Assembly (NCBI GenBank): GCA_900541025.1
Contig: UQIL01000003.1
Span: 1 to 64,000, forward strand
From: an uncultured Collinsella sp.
GTDB lineage: Bacteria > Actinomycetota > Coriobacteriia > Coriobacteriales > Coriobacteriaceae
Length of the DNA: 64,000 bases
Direction: 5' to 3'
Position 1 is the stretch's first letter; every line of letters begins with the position of its first letter. Both the position numbers and the translations under genes were made by a program. The notes under the pieces were generated by a model that worked only from the letters and a program-made list of their open reading frames with translations, did not search any database and was not told where the DNA came from. Positions 10,323 to 19,318 of this stretch are shown here, piece by piece.

Positions 10323-13154
10323 CTACTCCCCCAGCAGCGCTTTCTCCGGCGTGATCGGCAGCGAGCGAACCTGATGGCCGGTAGCGTGTGCGACGGCCGA
10401 TGCCACGGCGGCGAGCGGCGTGTTGATGACGACCTCGCCGATCGACTTGGCGCCAAACGGGCCCGTCGGCTCGTAGCTCGGCTCAAAGGCCACGCGAATG
10501 CTGCCGATATCCAGGCGCGTGGGCAGCTTGTAGCTCATAAAGTTGCCGGTGCGCAGGCGGCCGCGGTCATCGTGCTCGACAATCTCGTAGAGCGCGTGGC
10601 CGATGCCCTGGGCAATGCCGCCCTCGGCCTGAACGCGCGCGAGCGCCTCGTTGATCACGGTGCCACAGTCGACGGCAGCCGCGTAATCCACCACGGTCAC
10701 CTTGCCGGTGGCCTTGTCGACCTCGACCTCGGCAATGCCGGCCATAAACGGCGGAGGCGAAACGGGCAGGCAGGCAGAGGCGTGCGAGGTCAGCGCGTCG
10801 CCGCCCGCAATGTTCTTGACACACAGGTTGGCAAAGTCGCGCAGCGTGAGGTAGCGACCGCGCTCGCGAGCGGCGCGCTCATCGGACAGGCGCACGTACT
10901 GGCCGTCGAAGACCACGTCGGCGGCGTCCACATCCCACATCTGGGCGGCCTTGGCGCAAATCTTCTCGCGCAGCTCGGTCGCGGCGTTCTTGGCGGCAAG
11001 GCCCGTCACATAGGTACCGGAGCTCGCGTACGAGCCGGCGTCGAACGGCGACACATCGGTGTCTACGCCGCGCACCACGATCTGCGAGCTCTCCACGCCC
11101 AGCTCCTCGGCAGCAATCTGCGCCAGAATCGTATCGACGCCCATGCCGTTATCGGTGGCGCCGGTGCCGATGGTAATGAAGCCGTCCTCCTCCAGGCGCA
11201 TGTCGATGCCGGCGATGTCCACGTTGGAGATGCCCGAGCCCTGCATGGTGAGCGCGCAGCCCAGGGCGCGCACGCGGTCGCCCAAGTCCACGGCCAGCGG
11301 CTTGTCGCGCCAGCCGATCATGTCCATCGCGCGCAGCAGGCAGCGGTCGAGTGCGCAGGCGTTGAGCTTCTCGTTGTAGTACTGCGGCATGATCTCGCCC
11401 TCGTGCACCATGTTCTTAAGGCGCAGGTCGGCGGGGTCCATGTGCAGCATGTCGGCGAGCTCGTTGACGGCGCTCTCCACGGCAAACTGGCCCTGGGTGG
11501 CACCGTAGCCGCGATACGCGCCGCCACGGTTGGTATTGGTGTAGACGGCGTCCCACCTAAAACGGCTCGCCTTCACGTGGTTGTAGATGGGCAGGCTCTT
11601 GTGGCCCGAGAGGCCGATCGTCGTGGTGGCGTGTTCGCCGTACGCGCCGGCGTTGGACAGCGTATGCAGGTCGATGGCCGTGATGGTGCCGTCGTTCATG
11701 GCGCCCAGCTTAACGGTCATCTGCATCTGGTGGCGCGAGTTGCCCGCGGTGATGGTCTCCTCGCGGGTGTAGCAGCAGTAGCTCGGACGGCCAGTCTGCT
11801 GGGTCACGAACGCCACGAAGATCTCGCAGCAGCCCGTCTGCTTGGAGCCAAAGCCGCCGCCGATGCGCGGCTTAATGACCTGCACCTGCGATTGCGGAAT
11901 GTCGAGCGACTGCGCGACCATGCGGCGCACGTGGAAGGGCACCTGTGTAGAGGTGGTCACCGAGATGCGCCCAAACGCGTCGGTCGTCGCGAAGGCGCGG
12001 AAGGTCTCCATGGGCGCGGTCTGCGTGGCCTGGCTGGTGTAGGTGCGCTCAAAGACGATATCGCTCTGGGCGAAGGCCTCGTCCAGGTCGCCATAATCGC
12101 TGGTACCGCTGCACACCAGGTTGCGAGCAACGTCGCCGCCCTGCGGGAACATAAAGGTCACGTCGCCCTCAGGGTGGACTACGATGTCGTTATCGAGTGC
12201 CTGGGTAAAGTCGAGCAGCGGCTCAAGCACCTCGTAGTCGACCTTGATGAGCTTAAGCGCCTTGTCGGCGGCCTCCTCGGTCTCGGCAGCAACAATCGCC
12301 ACCTCCTCGTTTTGATAGCGCACAAGGTTCTCGAGAATCAGGCGGTCGTAGGGACTCGGCTGCGGATAGCTCTGGCCGGCAATGGTAAAGCGGCGCTTGG
12401 GCACGTCCTCGTAGGTGTAGACGCCCACGACGCCCGGCACCTTCAGGGCGCGCGAGGTGTCGATGGAGCGGATCTTGGCGCGGGCATAGGGGCTGCGCTT
12501 GAGTTTAACGATAAGCGCGCCGGCGGGCACCATATCGCCCGTGTAGACGGGACGGCCCTCGAGCAGGGCCTTCGAATCCTTCTTGGGCTGCTTATGGGTG
12601 ATCTGCTTGTACGAGACGCCATCGCAGCTCGTGTCGTTGACGGGCAGCTCGGGCATCTCGAAGCCAACCTGCACGCCGAACTCGTTGAGGAAGCGCACGA
12701 TGGCGCGCAGCTGGCTCTCGTAGCCGCTGCAACGGCAGAGGTTGCCGGCGAGCTGGCGCGAGAGCTCCTCGCGCGTGGCGACGAGGCTCGGGTCCTCCTT
12801 GGCGGCGCGGGCAAGCGCCAGTACGTTCATGATAAGGCCGGGGGCGCAAAAACCGCACTGCTCGGCGCCTTCGGCAGCCATCGCACGGGCCAGCGCCTCA
12901 GACTCGGCTTTGAGGCCCTCGAGCGTGGTGATGGTGTGGCCCTCGACGCGAGCGGCGGGAACCGAGCAGCTCAGCACCGGGTCGCCGTCGAGCCACACCG
13001 TGCACAGGCCGCAGTTGGTGGTCTCGCAGGCGCAGCGCACCGACGCGCAGCCCTGCTCGCGCAACAGCGCAAAGAGCATGGTATCGGGGGCAATCTGAAC
13101 CTTGACCTTGCGGTCGTTGAGCGTAAAGGAAAGATCGATGAGTTTGGCAGCCAT
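10323..13154 (-). CDS. Xanthine dehydrogenase-family molybdenum hydroxylase, fused [2Fe-2S] and Moco subunits
   Basis: Oxidises a purine or related aromatic heterocycle at a Mo centre and passes electrons through Fe-S clusters to the FAD subunit encoded just upstream. Residues ~1-80 are the plant-type ferredoxin domain (CACETTNCGLC ... C), ~80-165 the [2Fe-2S]-binding helical domain (CGFCAPG ... CRCSGY), and ~190-943 the molybdopterin-binding domains (RIGGGFGSKQ, GGAYRGYG, ending GAKSIGEVV with the catalytic-Glu motif). In most xanthine dehydrogenases the Fe-S and Mo parts are separate from each other or also fused to FAD; here only the two are fused. It overlaps the FAD gene by one base. Given the selenium genes in the window, a selenium-dependent hydroxylase is a reasonable inference; the substrate is not decidable here. 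Confidence 0.9.
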   Translation of the reverse strand: MAAKLIDLSFTLNDRKVKVQIAPDTMLFALLREQGCASVRCACETTNCGLCTVWLDGDPVLSCSVPAARVEGHTITTLEGLKAESEALARAMAAEGAEQCGFCAPGLIMNVLALARAAKEDPSLVATREELSRQLAGNLCRCSGYESQLRAIVRFLNEFGVQVGFEMPELPVNDTSCDGVSYKQITHKQPKKDSKALLEGRPVYTGDMVPAGALIVKLKRSPYARAKIRSIDTSRALKVPGVVGVYTYEDVPKRRFTIAGQSYPQPSPYDRLILENLVRYQNEEVAIVAAETEEAADKALKLIKVDYEVLEPLLDFTQALDNDIVVHPEGDVTFMFPQGGDVARNLVCSGTSDYGDLDEAFAQSDIVFERTYTSQATQTAPMETFRAFATTDAFGRISVTTSTQVPFHVRRMVAQSLDIPQSQVQVIKPRIGGGFGSKQTGCCEIFVAFVTQQTGRPSYCCYTREETITAGNSRHQMQMTVKLGAMNDGTITAIDLHTLSNAGAYGEHATTTIGLSGHKSLPIYNHVKASRFRWDAVYTNTNRGGAYRGYGATQGQFAVESAVNELADMLHMDPADLRLKNMVHEGEIMPQYYNEKLNACALDRCLLRAMDMIGWRDKPLAVDLGDRVRALGCALTMQGSGISNVDIAGIDMRLEEDGFITIGTGATDNGMGVDTILAQIAAEELGVESSQIVVRGVDTDVSPFDAGSYASSGTYVTGLAAKNAATELREKICAKAAQMWDVDAADVVFDGQYVRLSDERAARERGRYLTLRDFANLCVKNIAGGDALTSHASACLPVSPPPFMAGIAEVEVDKATGKVTVVDYAAAVDCGTVINEALARVQAEGGIAQGIGHALYEIVEHDDRGRLRTGNFMSYKLPTRLDIGSIRVAFEPSYEPTGPFGAKSIGEVVINTPLAAVASAVAHATGHQVRSLPITPEKALLGE

Positions 13155-14068
13155 TAGCGCACCTCGCTAGAATCGACGCCGGGCACGCGGCGGCAGGAAT
13201 ACTCGTCCGTGACAAACTTAGGAATCTGCACGCCCTCGAGGTCGTGCGCAAGCGCGGCCGAAAGCTCGATGCCGGCGGCGCGACGCACAGCCTGGACGGC
13301 AAGCGGGGCCGAGATGCGGCGGCGGTAGTCGGCCGAGCCCCACAGGTTGGTGCCGTAGCTCAGCGCGCGTACGGACGCGGCCAGGGCACGCAGCTCGTCC
13401 TCGGAAGGATGCTCGGCAGTAAGGCCGCATGCCTCGCCCTGCAGCAGGGTCGCACGCAGCGGGCGGGCACCCACAGTGACATGCCAGCTGTTGTTCCACC
13501 AGGCGGCGGTGACGTTTAAGGAGGGGAAGTCGGTCGCGGCCTTGCGTACGGCCTCATAGCTTGCGCGGTAATCGTGCTTAACGACCACCACGTGCTCGAT
13601 CACGTCGCGCACGTAGCCCATGTCAACGAACTCCGCGAGTGGCACACGGCCGGCGCCCGTCAGCTCAACATAGGAATCAAGCGCGAGGAAGGCGGAGAGA
13701 ACGTCCGAGAAGCCAAAGCGGCCGTAGATGCTGCCGCCCACCGTGGCGGTATTGCGCAGCTGCACGCCTACAATATCGTGGACGGCGAACTCAAAGACAT
13801 TGTTGACAAGCGCGTTGAGCCCGGCATGACGCTCGAGCTGGCGCAGGGTGCACATGGCACCGATGCGAAACTCGGTCTCGGTCTCCTCGATCTGATCGAG
13901 TCCGCAGGCCGAAAGGTCAATCGCCGTCGCCACGCGACGCGAACCCAGGCGCATCCAGATGCCGCCGCCCACAATCTTGTTGTTGCGGTTCTTCTGTAAG
14001 AGCTCATAGGCTTCGGCCGCGTTTCCAACACGGACGTAGGTACCGAACTTGAGCACGTTCTCCCCCAT
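13154..14068 (-). CDS. FAD-binding subunit of molybdenum hydroxylase
   Basis: A 304-residue FAD_binding_5/CO_deh_flav_C protein, the middle electron carrier of the xanthine dehydrogenase family. The FAD site is marked by KIVGGGIWMRLG near residues 31-42 and by ATVGGSIYGRFGFSD near 110. It is the first gene of the pair and its TAA overlaps the ATG of the fused subunit (TAATG). The ATG at 14068 has GGAGAG directly upstream; a GTG four codons later, preceded by GGGGGAGAAC, is an alternative start. Confidence 0.9.
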   Translation of the reverse strand: MGENVLKFGTYVRVGNAAEAYELLQKNRNNKIVGGGIWMRLGSRRVATAIDLSACGLDQIEETETEFRIGAMCTLRQLERHAGLNALVNNVFEFAVHDIVGVQLRNTATVGGSIYGRFGFSDVLSAFLALDSYVELTGAGRVPLAEFVDMGYVRDVIEHVVVVKHDYRASYEAVRKAATDFPSLNVTAAWWNNSWHVTVGARPLRATLLQGEACGLTAEHPSEDELRALAASVRALSYGTNLWGSADYRRRISAPLAVQAVRRAAGIELSAALAHDLEGVQIPKFVTDEYSCRRVPGVDSSEVR

Positions 14069-14150
14069 CTCTCCACTTGTCCAGTACTTTTAAGTGTACC
14101 AAACGAGGGGCCGCACACCGTTTTAGGACAAAATCCACCCACCCATCCAT

Positions 14151-14219
14151 AACTTGCGGTGATATACGGACTGATTAGCCGTTCTGGGACGCTTAACAGT
14201 CCGTATATCACCGCAAGTT
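14151..14219. repeat. palindromic dispersed repeat, family A, copy 2
   Basis: Perfect 23-bp arms at 14151-14173 and 14197-14219. Compared with copy 1, the arm reads GATATACGG instead of GAAATAGGG and the opposite arm carries the matching changes, so the pairing is kept. Lies between gdhA and the hydroxylase operon. Confidence 0.88.
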
Positions 14220-14240
14220 ATGAGGAGTCCTCCGGGATAG

Positions 14241-14272
14241 AAAAGGCTCCCAGCCGGAATGGCTGGGAGCCT
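14241..14272 (-). terminator. Rho-independent terminator after gdhA
   Basis: A 12-bp stem (AGGCTCCCAGCC/GGCTGGGAGCCT) with a 5-base loop followed by TTTTC on the minus strand, 27 bases past the gdhA stop. Confidence 0.85.
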
Positions 14273-14298
14273 CATCACATGCTATATCGAGCGAAGAT

Positions 14299-15654
14299 TT
14301 AGCAGACGCCCTGGGCGAGCATGGCGTCGGCGACCTTCAGGAAGCCAGCGATGTTGGCGCCCATGACAAAGTTGCCCTCCTGGCCATACTCCTTGGCGGT
14401 GTCGTCCACGTTGTGGAACATGCCACGCATGAGCTGCTCGAGCTTGCCGTCGACCTCCTCGAAGGTCCAGGACAGGTGCTCAGCGTTCTGGCTCATCTCA
14501 AGGCCGGACACGAGCACGCCACCGGCGTTAGCAGCCTTACCGGGCATAAAGGCGACGCCGTTCTCCTGGAAGTAGGTCGTGGCCTCGATGGTCGTGGGCA
14601 TGTTCGCGCCCTCGCCGACCACCTTGCAGCCGTTGGCGACGAGCGCCTGGGCGTCCTCGAGCAGCAGCGTGTTCTCGCGAGCGCAGGGCAGCGCGATGTC
14701 GCAGGGCAGCTGCCACACGCCGCGGCCGTCGCCCTCGTGCCACACGGCGTTGGGCTTCTCGTCAACGTACATAGCGAGCGTGACACCCTTGTCGTGGCCG
14801 GAGCGCTTCTTGTTGTAGACATGCTCGAGCACGGTGTAGTCGATGCCGTCGGGATCCTCGACCCAGCCATGGGTGTCGGAGCAGGCCAGCACCTTGCCGC
14901 CGAGCTGGGAGACCTTCTGGACCGCGTAGATGGCGACGTTACCGGAGCCGTGAACGACGACGTTCTTGCCCTCGAAGGAGTCGCCGCGGCTCTTGAGGTA
15001 CTCGTCCACAAAGTAGGCCAGACCGTAACCGGTGGCCTCGGTACGGGCGAGCGAGCCGCCAAAGGAGAGGCCCTTGCCGGTAAGGACGCCGGTCCACTCG
15101 TTGGTCAGGCGCTTGTACTGACCGAACAGGTAGGCAACCTCGCGGCCGCCAACGCCCAGATCGCCGGCGGGAACGTCGGTGTTGGGGCCAATGTGGCGAT
15201 AGAGCTCGGTCATGAAGGACTGGCAGAAGTGCATGATCTCGTTGTTGGACTTGCCCTTGGGGTCAAAGTCGGAGCCGCCCTTGCCGCCGCCCATGGGAAG
15301 GGTGGTCAGGCTGTTCTTGAGGATTTGCTCCAGGCCCAGGAACTTGAGCATACCCAGAGTGACCGTCGGGTTAAAGCGCAGGCCGCCCTTGTAGGGTCCA
15401 ATGGCAGAGTTGAACTCGACGCGGTAACCGCGGTTGACCTGAACCTTGCCCTGGTCGTCGACCCAGGGGACACGGAACATGACGATCCGCTCGGGCTCGA
15501 CGAGGCGCTCAAGCAGGGCGGCCTCCTCGTACTCGGGATGGGCGTCGAGCGCCGGCTGGATGGTGCCGAGAATCTCGGTCGCGGCCTGGATGAACTCAGG
15601 CTGCTCGGGATAGCGGGCCTTGAGCTCTTCGAGAACTTTCTGCGTGTAGCTCAT
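14299..15654 (-). CDS. gdhA: NADP-type glutamate dehydrogenase
   Basis: Interconverts 2-oxoglutarate plus ammonia and glutamate. The 451-residue length fits the hexameric, short GDH class. Visible motifs are the substrate-binding block PYKGGLRFNPTV, the catalytic-Lys block LPMGGGKGGSDFDPKGKS (residues ~110-130), PAGDLGVGGREV, and the Rossmann segment VVHGSGNVAIYA. The ATG at 15654 is preceded by GGAGGAAGC, a strong ribosome site; the frame runs further upstream but without a site. It is followed by its own terminator and so is monocistronic. Confidence 0.96.
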   Translation of the reverse strand: MSYTQKVLEELKARYPEQPEFIQAATEILGTIQPALDAHPEYEEAALLERLVEPERIVMFRVPWVDDQGKVQVNRGYRVEFNSAIGPYKGGLRFNPTVTLGMLKFLGLEQILKNSLTTLPMGGGKGGSDFDPKGKSNNEIMHFCQSFMTELYRHIGPNTDVPAGDLGVGGREVAYLFGQYKRLTNEWTGVLTGKGLSFGGSLARTEATGYGLAYFVDEYLKSRGDSFEGKNVVVHGSGNVAIYAVQKVSQLGGKVLACSDTHGWVEDPDGIDYTVLEHVYNKKRSGHDKGVTLAMYVDEKPNAVWHEGDGRGVWQLPCDIALPCARENTLLLEDAQALVANGCKVVGEGANMPTTIEATTYFQENGVAFMPGKAANAGGVLVSGLEMSQNAEHLSWTFEEVDGKLEQLMRGMFHNVDDTAKEYGQEGNFVMGANIAGFLKVADAMLAQGVC

Positions 15655-15868
15655 GCTTCCTCCAATTGATGGAAAAGAAAAGTGTCGTTCGAGGCGCCCC
15701 ATGCGCCGCGAGCTTTATCGAGTATGGATAATATCGCACTGTTGCAGCGAAGTTTCGCATAAGCCGACGAGCAGATGTTTCGTTTTGATTACGATGCAGG
15801 TAGAAGCGTTTTTGAGTGCCCAACGCGCAAATCGCGTGTTTCGAAGCTGTTTCGTCCACATGTTCCAA

Positions 15869-15897
15869 ACCACCACATTGGGCACCTTTGTGGTGGT
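15869..15897 (-). terminator. candidate terminator after the Cys-rich DUF3343 gene
   Basis: ACCACCACA/TGTGGTGGT arms (9 bp) with an 11-base loop, just past the stop of the DUF3343 gene on the minus strand; the following bases are TTTGG, a weak U-tract. The remaining 15655-15868 is the gdhA upstream region, where a TATTAT -10-like hexamer is the only feature seen. Confidence 0.4.
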
Positions 15898-15905
15898 GTT
15901 GGTGG

Positions 15906-16301
15906 TTAGAGGACGAGCTGATGGTAGTCGGCAGGGGTTATGCGGCCCTCGGTGGCGGCGCGGAAGGCGGCGAGCGCATCGCCCGAGAACGGCATGGCCC
16001 AGCACAGGCCGCAACCTGCGGTAATGGAGCCGGGCAAAGGCATAATGCGCCCGGGCACGCCGGCATCCAGGCAAAGCTGCTCGCACTCCATCACATCGAA
16101 GGTGCTGTCGAACGAAACGATAATCTTGCGCTCGTGGTCGAGGGCATCACCGGACGGGCCTTCGCGATGTGCCTCGCGATACGCCGCGGCGTCCGCTTCC
16201 TCTTCCGCAGTATGTCCACAGCCACCGCAGCCGCAGGTACAGGGCTCGGAACCATCGCAAGTGCAAGGCTCTCCCGTGTCGGGACAAATATCGTGAGACA
16301 T
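15906..16301 (-). CDS. DUF3343 (putative Se/S carrier) protein with Cys-rich N-terminal extension
   Basis: The C-terminal half (residues ~55-131) is a DUF3343 domain: KIIVSFDSTFDVMECEQLCLDAGVPGRIMPLPGSITAGCGLCWAM, with the family's Gly-Cys-Gly near the end. DUF3343 proteins are small and co-occur with selenium genes; they are annotated as putative selenium or sulfur carriers. The N-terminal ~35 residues are an unusual Cys-rich segment with eight cysteines (CPDTGEPCTC ... CTCGCGGCGH) that looks like a metal- or selenium-binding tail. The ATG at 16301 follows GGAGTTGCC. It sits at the end of the selA-selB-selC-mobA run, 15 bases after mobA. Confidence 0.75.
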   Translation of the reverse strand: MSHDICPDTGEPCTCDGSEPCTCGCGGCGHTAEEEADAAAYREAHREGPSGDALDHERKIIVSFDSTFDVMECEQLCLDAGVPGRIMPLPGSITAGCGLCWAMPFSGDALAAFRAATEGRITPADYHQLVL

Positions 16302-16316
16302 GGCAACTCCAATCGT

Positions 16317-16949
16317 CTAGGCGAGTAACTCGGCCGCCGCAAACTCCTCGGGCGTATTGACGTTTTCGAAGCAGAGCGTCGAGCCCGCGGCCTTAACGAT
16401 CTGCGGTTCATCTATATAACCAGCCTGAACGCGATTGATCAGGCAGCGAATGCGTTGGCGGTCGCAGGAGAGCAGCTCTTGGGCAACTGGCGCACATGCG
16501 TCACGGCGCCAGACGGCGCAAAGCGGCTCAATGCCACGCTCCTCGCGCGGCACGCACACGTCGAGCGCCTCAGCCTCAACACGATCGGCGAGCGCGCCGA
16601 TGAGTTCCGGCGAGACAAACGGCATATCGCAAGCGACGATCGCCACGAACGGCAATCGCGCCGCGGCCAACGAGCTCGCGATGCCGCGCATGGCACCGGC
16701 GGGACCGTCGACGTCCATCACCACGCGGGGGCGCAGGCCATCAAACATAAGCTCCTCAAGGTAGGCAAGCTCGCAGGGGCGCGACGTCGTCACGACCAGC
16801 TCGCCGGCAACTGGCGCCAGCCGACCCAGCACGCGCTCGATGAGCGGCTCACCGCAAAACGCCATGCGCGCCTTATCGCAGCCCATGCGCGACGACATCC
16901 CGCCCGCTTGAACGACACAAGAAAGATCGGCCCGTCTTACGGTAGTCAT
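16317..16949 (-). CDS. mobA: Molybdenum cofactor guanylyltransferase-like NTP transferase
   Basis: Joins GMP to molybdopterin to form the bis-MGD cofactor used by formate dehydrogenases such as FdhF in this window. The 210-residue protein has the N-terminal nucleotide-binding loop VVQAGGMSSRMGCDKA (residues ~12-27) and the acidic metal-binding motif VACDMPFVSPEL. Length and motifs fit MobA. The ATG at 16949 has GGGGGTGG eight bases upstream; longer in-frame starts would run into selC. It lies directly downstream of tRNA-Sec on the same strand. A related MocA-type cytidylyltransferase cannot be fully excluded. Confidence 0.85.
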   Translation of the reverse strand: MTTVRRADLSCVVQAGGMSSRMGCDKARMAFCGEPLIERVLGRLAPVAGELVVTTSRPCELAYLEELMFDGLRPRVVMDVDGPAGAMRGIASSLAAARLPFVAIVACDMPFVSPELIGALADRVEAEALDVCVPREERGIEPLCAVWRRDACAPVAQELLSCDRQRIRCLINRVQAGYIDEPQIVKAAGSTLCFENVNTPEEFAAAELLA

Positions 16950-17104
16950 ACGGCAAACCACCCCCATCGGTATGCTCAAAACTCGACGCACGAAGCCAAA
17001 TACCGTCGCCGATAAAGCGGGCGGCACGGCAAACCCATGCAAAAACAAAACAGCGCCTTTGCGGCACGCAGCAAGACCGCGAGCACAAAAGCGCTGGTAG
17101 CGTA

Positions 17105-17201
17105 TGGCGGGAACGTATGTGAATCGAACACATCCAAGACGTTTTGCACGCCTCGCAACGGTTTTGAGGACCGCGGAGCCCACCGGAGCCCATCCGTTCC
17201 C
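17105..17201 (-). tRNA. selC: tRNA-Sec (anticodon UCA)
   Basis: The 97-base minus-strand RNA starts GGGAACGG and ends CGTTCCC-G-CCA with CCA encoded. It has a 6-bp D-stem (GGGCTC/GGGCTC with G-U pairs, loop CGGT), anticodon loop CCTCAAA (anticodon TCA), a long variable arm (AGGCGT/ACGTCT) and T-arm ATGTG-TTCGATT-CACAT, all features of bacterial tRNA-Sec. Two oddities: position 33 reads C instead of the near-universal U, and the eighth acceptor pair is G opposite A. selB and selA lie just upstream. Confidence 0.95.
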
Positions 17202-17258
17202 AAGTGCGGCGGTATTTTACCAAACCGAGCGGGCCCCATCCCAAATAGACAAGCAAGA

Positions 17259-17325
17259 AGTTGCGGTGGAATAGTTCTTACTTAGGCTGCAAGACCCCAA
17301 AAACAGGAACTATTTCACCGCAACT
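17259..17325. repeat. palindromic dispersed repeat, family A, copy 3
   Basis: 19-bp arms at 17259-17277 and 17307-17325 with one G-U position. The distal part of the arm reads AGTTC where copy 1 has GGGAC, with matching change on the other arm. It lies between the selB stop and selC. Confidence 0.85.
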
Positions 17326-17350
17326 GAGGAGGCGGGAGCGGGTAACCGGC

Positions 17351-19318
17351 CTAGCGCAGGGAGCGCAGGCCGCCGGCATCCTTGTCGAGCACCGTAAAGC
17401 GCACGGCATCCAGGTGCTCCAAGATGCTGATGGCGCGTTTGCGCGACACGCCCAGGGCCTCGCGCAGCACGCTCGTGGTGGCAGCGCCGCCGGCCGCCTC
17501 AATGGCGGCGGCGACGAGCTCACGCGCATGGGCCTCGGCAGCAGCGGACAGGGCAACGTCGCGCTCGACCTTAACGATTGCGCGGTTGAGGGAAAGCTCG
17601 CGCAGGGCACGCGTCATGGTGTCGCGGCCGAGCTGCAGCTGTTCGCCCACCTCGGGAAGCGCCGGTGCATCCAAGCCGGCCTCGTCAAGCAGCGCGACGA
17701 TGCGCTCGCAAGCCTCTCGCACCACGCGTGCCGCCGCGGCGGCCGAATGCGGATCGAATACCTCGGCGCCCTCGGCGGCGCACACGCCACGCGAGCAGCC
17801 CTCGGCAATCAGAGCCGCGGCAACGGCTTCATCAGCGGCAGGCCACGCAGCATGGGCAACGGCACCGGGCGTAAAGCCCGTCTCCTTGGGAGCCGCCGCA
17901 TGCATGGCTGACAGGGTCGCCGCCAGTGCATTCATCGCGGCGTCGAGCACGGAAGCATCTGCATACAGCGAGCCATCCGAGCCAGCAAGCGCGCGAGCAG
18001 CGCCCTTCGCCACCAACACGCGCAGTGCAGTATCGACCTCGCCGACGCCAAGATCCAAAGCCGCGGCAACATCAACCGCCGTAACCGGCAACGTCTGCAG
18101 CACCAGCCAAGCGCCCACACCGCCCGCGATATCGCCGGACTCGATCGCCGCATACAGCGCACGCTCTCCTTCGGCAAGCTCGCGCGAGCGACGGCAGCGC
18201 GAAAGCAGCACGCGCCCGCCGCCAATGAGCATCACGGGCGAATAGGACAGCACCACGACATGGTCCCCGGCACGTAGCGGCAGCGAGTTTTCCAAGCGCA
18301 CCTGAACATTACGGGTCTCGCCCACCGCCATGGGGGCCTCGCCCTCCATAAGCATGATGCGGCCGACAACCTCGGCCGTACCCGCCATCACATGCACGCG
18401 CGCGCCCGACTCGAGCACACGCGGTTTAGCGCCCTCGCGGCCCAGGTAGGTAAACGTCATCATAAAGCGCAGCGTCTGGCCAAAACGGCCCTCCACGCCG
18501 AGCATCTCGCCGCGATCGAGCGCGGCGACAGCATCGCCCACCAAGTTGAGCGCCACACGCTGACCGGGCAACGCCTGCTGCGTGTCGCCATGCACCTGGA
18601 TCCCGCGTACGCGGCAGACCGTGCGCGACGGCAGCGCGACGAGCTCATCGCCCACCGCAACCGGCGCATCGTGCAGCGTTCCCGTCACGACGGTGCCGGC
18701 GCCCTTGATCGTAAAGCAGCGGTCAATCGGCAGGCGCGGCGCGGCATCGCTCCGCTCGGCACGCTCGCGACAGGTATCCCAGCAGACACCCACCTGCTCG
18801 TCGAGCACCGCAAGCAGCCCGTCAATCCCCTCGCCCGTCTTAGACGACACGGGCACAATTGGCGCGCCCGCAAACACAGTACCCGACAAAAAGTCATCGA
18901 CATCGAGCTCGGCAAGCTCGGTCATCTCGGCATCGGCCAGGTCACACATCGTCAGCGCCACCACCATATGCGTGACGCCCAGCAGCTCCAGCACATGCAC
19001 GTGCTCGCGGGTCTGCGGCATCACGCCCTCGACGGCTGAGACCACCAGCACGGCAACGTCGATGCCCGTGGCACCCTGCACCATGGCGCGCAAGTAATGC
19101 GCATGGCCCGGCACGTCGACAAGGCCGACGATCTTGCCACTCGGCAGCGCCAGCTCGCCAAAGCCCAACTCCACCGTCATGCCGCGGCGACGCTCGACCT
19201 CAAGGCGATCAGGATTCTTGCCGGTCAGCGCCTCGATCAGTGCCGACTTACCGTGGTCAACGTGGCCCGCCGTGCCAACGATAACGGGACACTCCACCAG
19301 CGCCTGAACCTCACTCAT
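17351..19318 (-). CDS. selB: Selenocysteine-specific elongation factor SelB
   Basis: GTPase that brings Sec-tRNA to UGA codons marked by a SECIS hairpin. At 655 residues it has the full length. The EF-Tu-like GTPase domain shows GTAGHVDHGKSAL (~residues 15-27), a switch region RRGMTVELGF, and DVPGHAHYL; the C-terminal ~250 residues are the winged-helix SECIS-binding repeats (ending RKRAISILEHLDAVRFTVLDKDAG). It overlaps selA by four bases (ATGA), so the two are translationally coupled. Its clients in this window are fdhF and selD. Confidence 0.97.
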   Translation of the reverse strand: MSEVQALVECPVIVGTAGHVDHGKSALIEALTGKNPDRLEVERRRGMTVELGFGELALPSGKIVGLVDVPGHAHYLRAMVQGATGIDVAVLVVSAVEGVMPQTREHVHVLELLGVTHMVVALTMCDLADAEMTELAELDVDDFLSGTVFAGAPIVPVSSKTGEGIDGLLAVLDEQVGVCWDTCRERAERSDAAPRLPIDRCFTIKGAGTVVTGTLHDAPVAVGDELVALPSRTVCRVRGIQVHGDTQQALPGQRVALNLVGDAVAALDRGEMLGVEGRFGQTLRFMMTFTYLGREGAKPRVLESGARVHVMAGTAEVVGRIMLMEGEAPMAVGETRNVQVRLENSLPLRAGDHVVVLSYSPVMLIGGGRVLLSRCRRSRELAEGERALYAAIESGDIAGGVGAWLVLQTLPVTAVDVAAALDLGVGEVDTALRVLVAKGAARALAGSDGSLYADASVLDAAMNALAATLSAMHAAAPKETGFTPGAVAHAAWPAADEAVAAALIAEGCSRGVCAAEGAEVFDPHSAAAAARVVREACERIVALLDEAGLDAPALPEVGEQLQLGRDTMTRALRELSLNRAIVKVERDVALSAAAEAHARELVAAAIEAAGGAATTSVLREALGVSRKRAISILEHLDAVRFTVLDKDAGGLRSLR

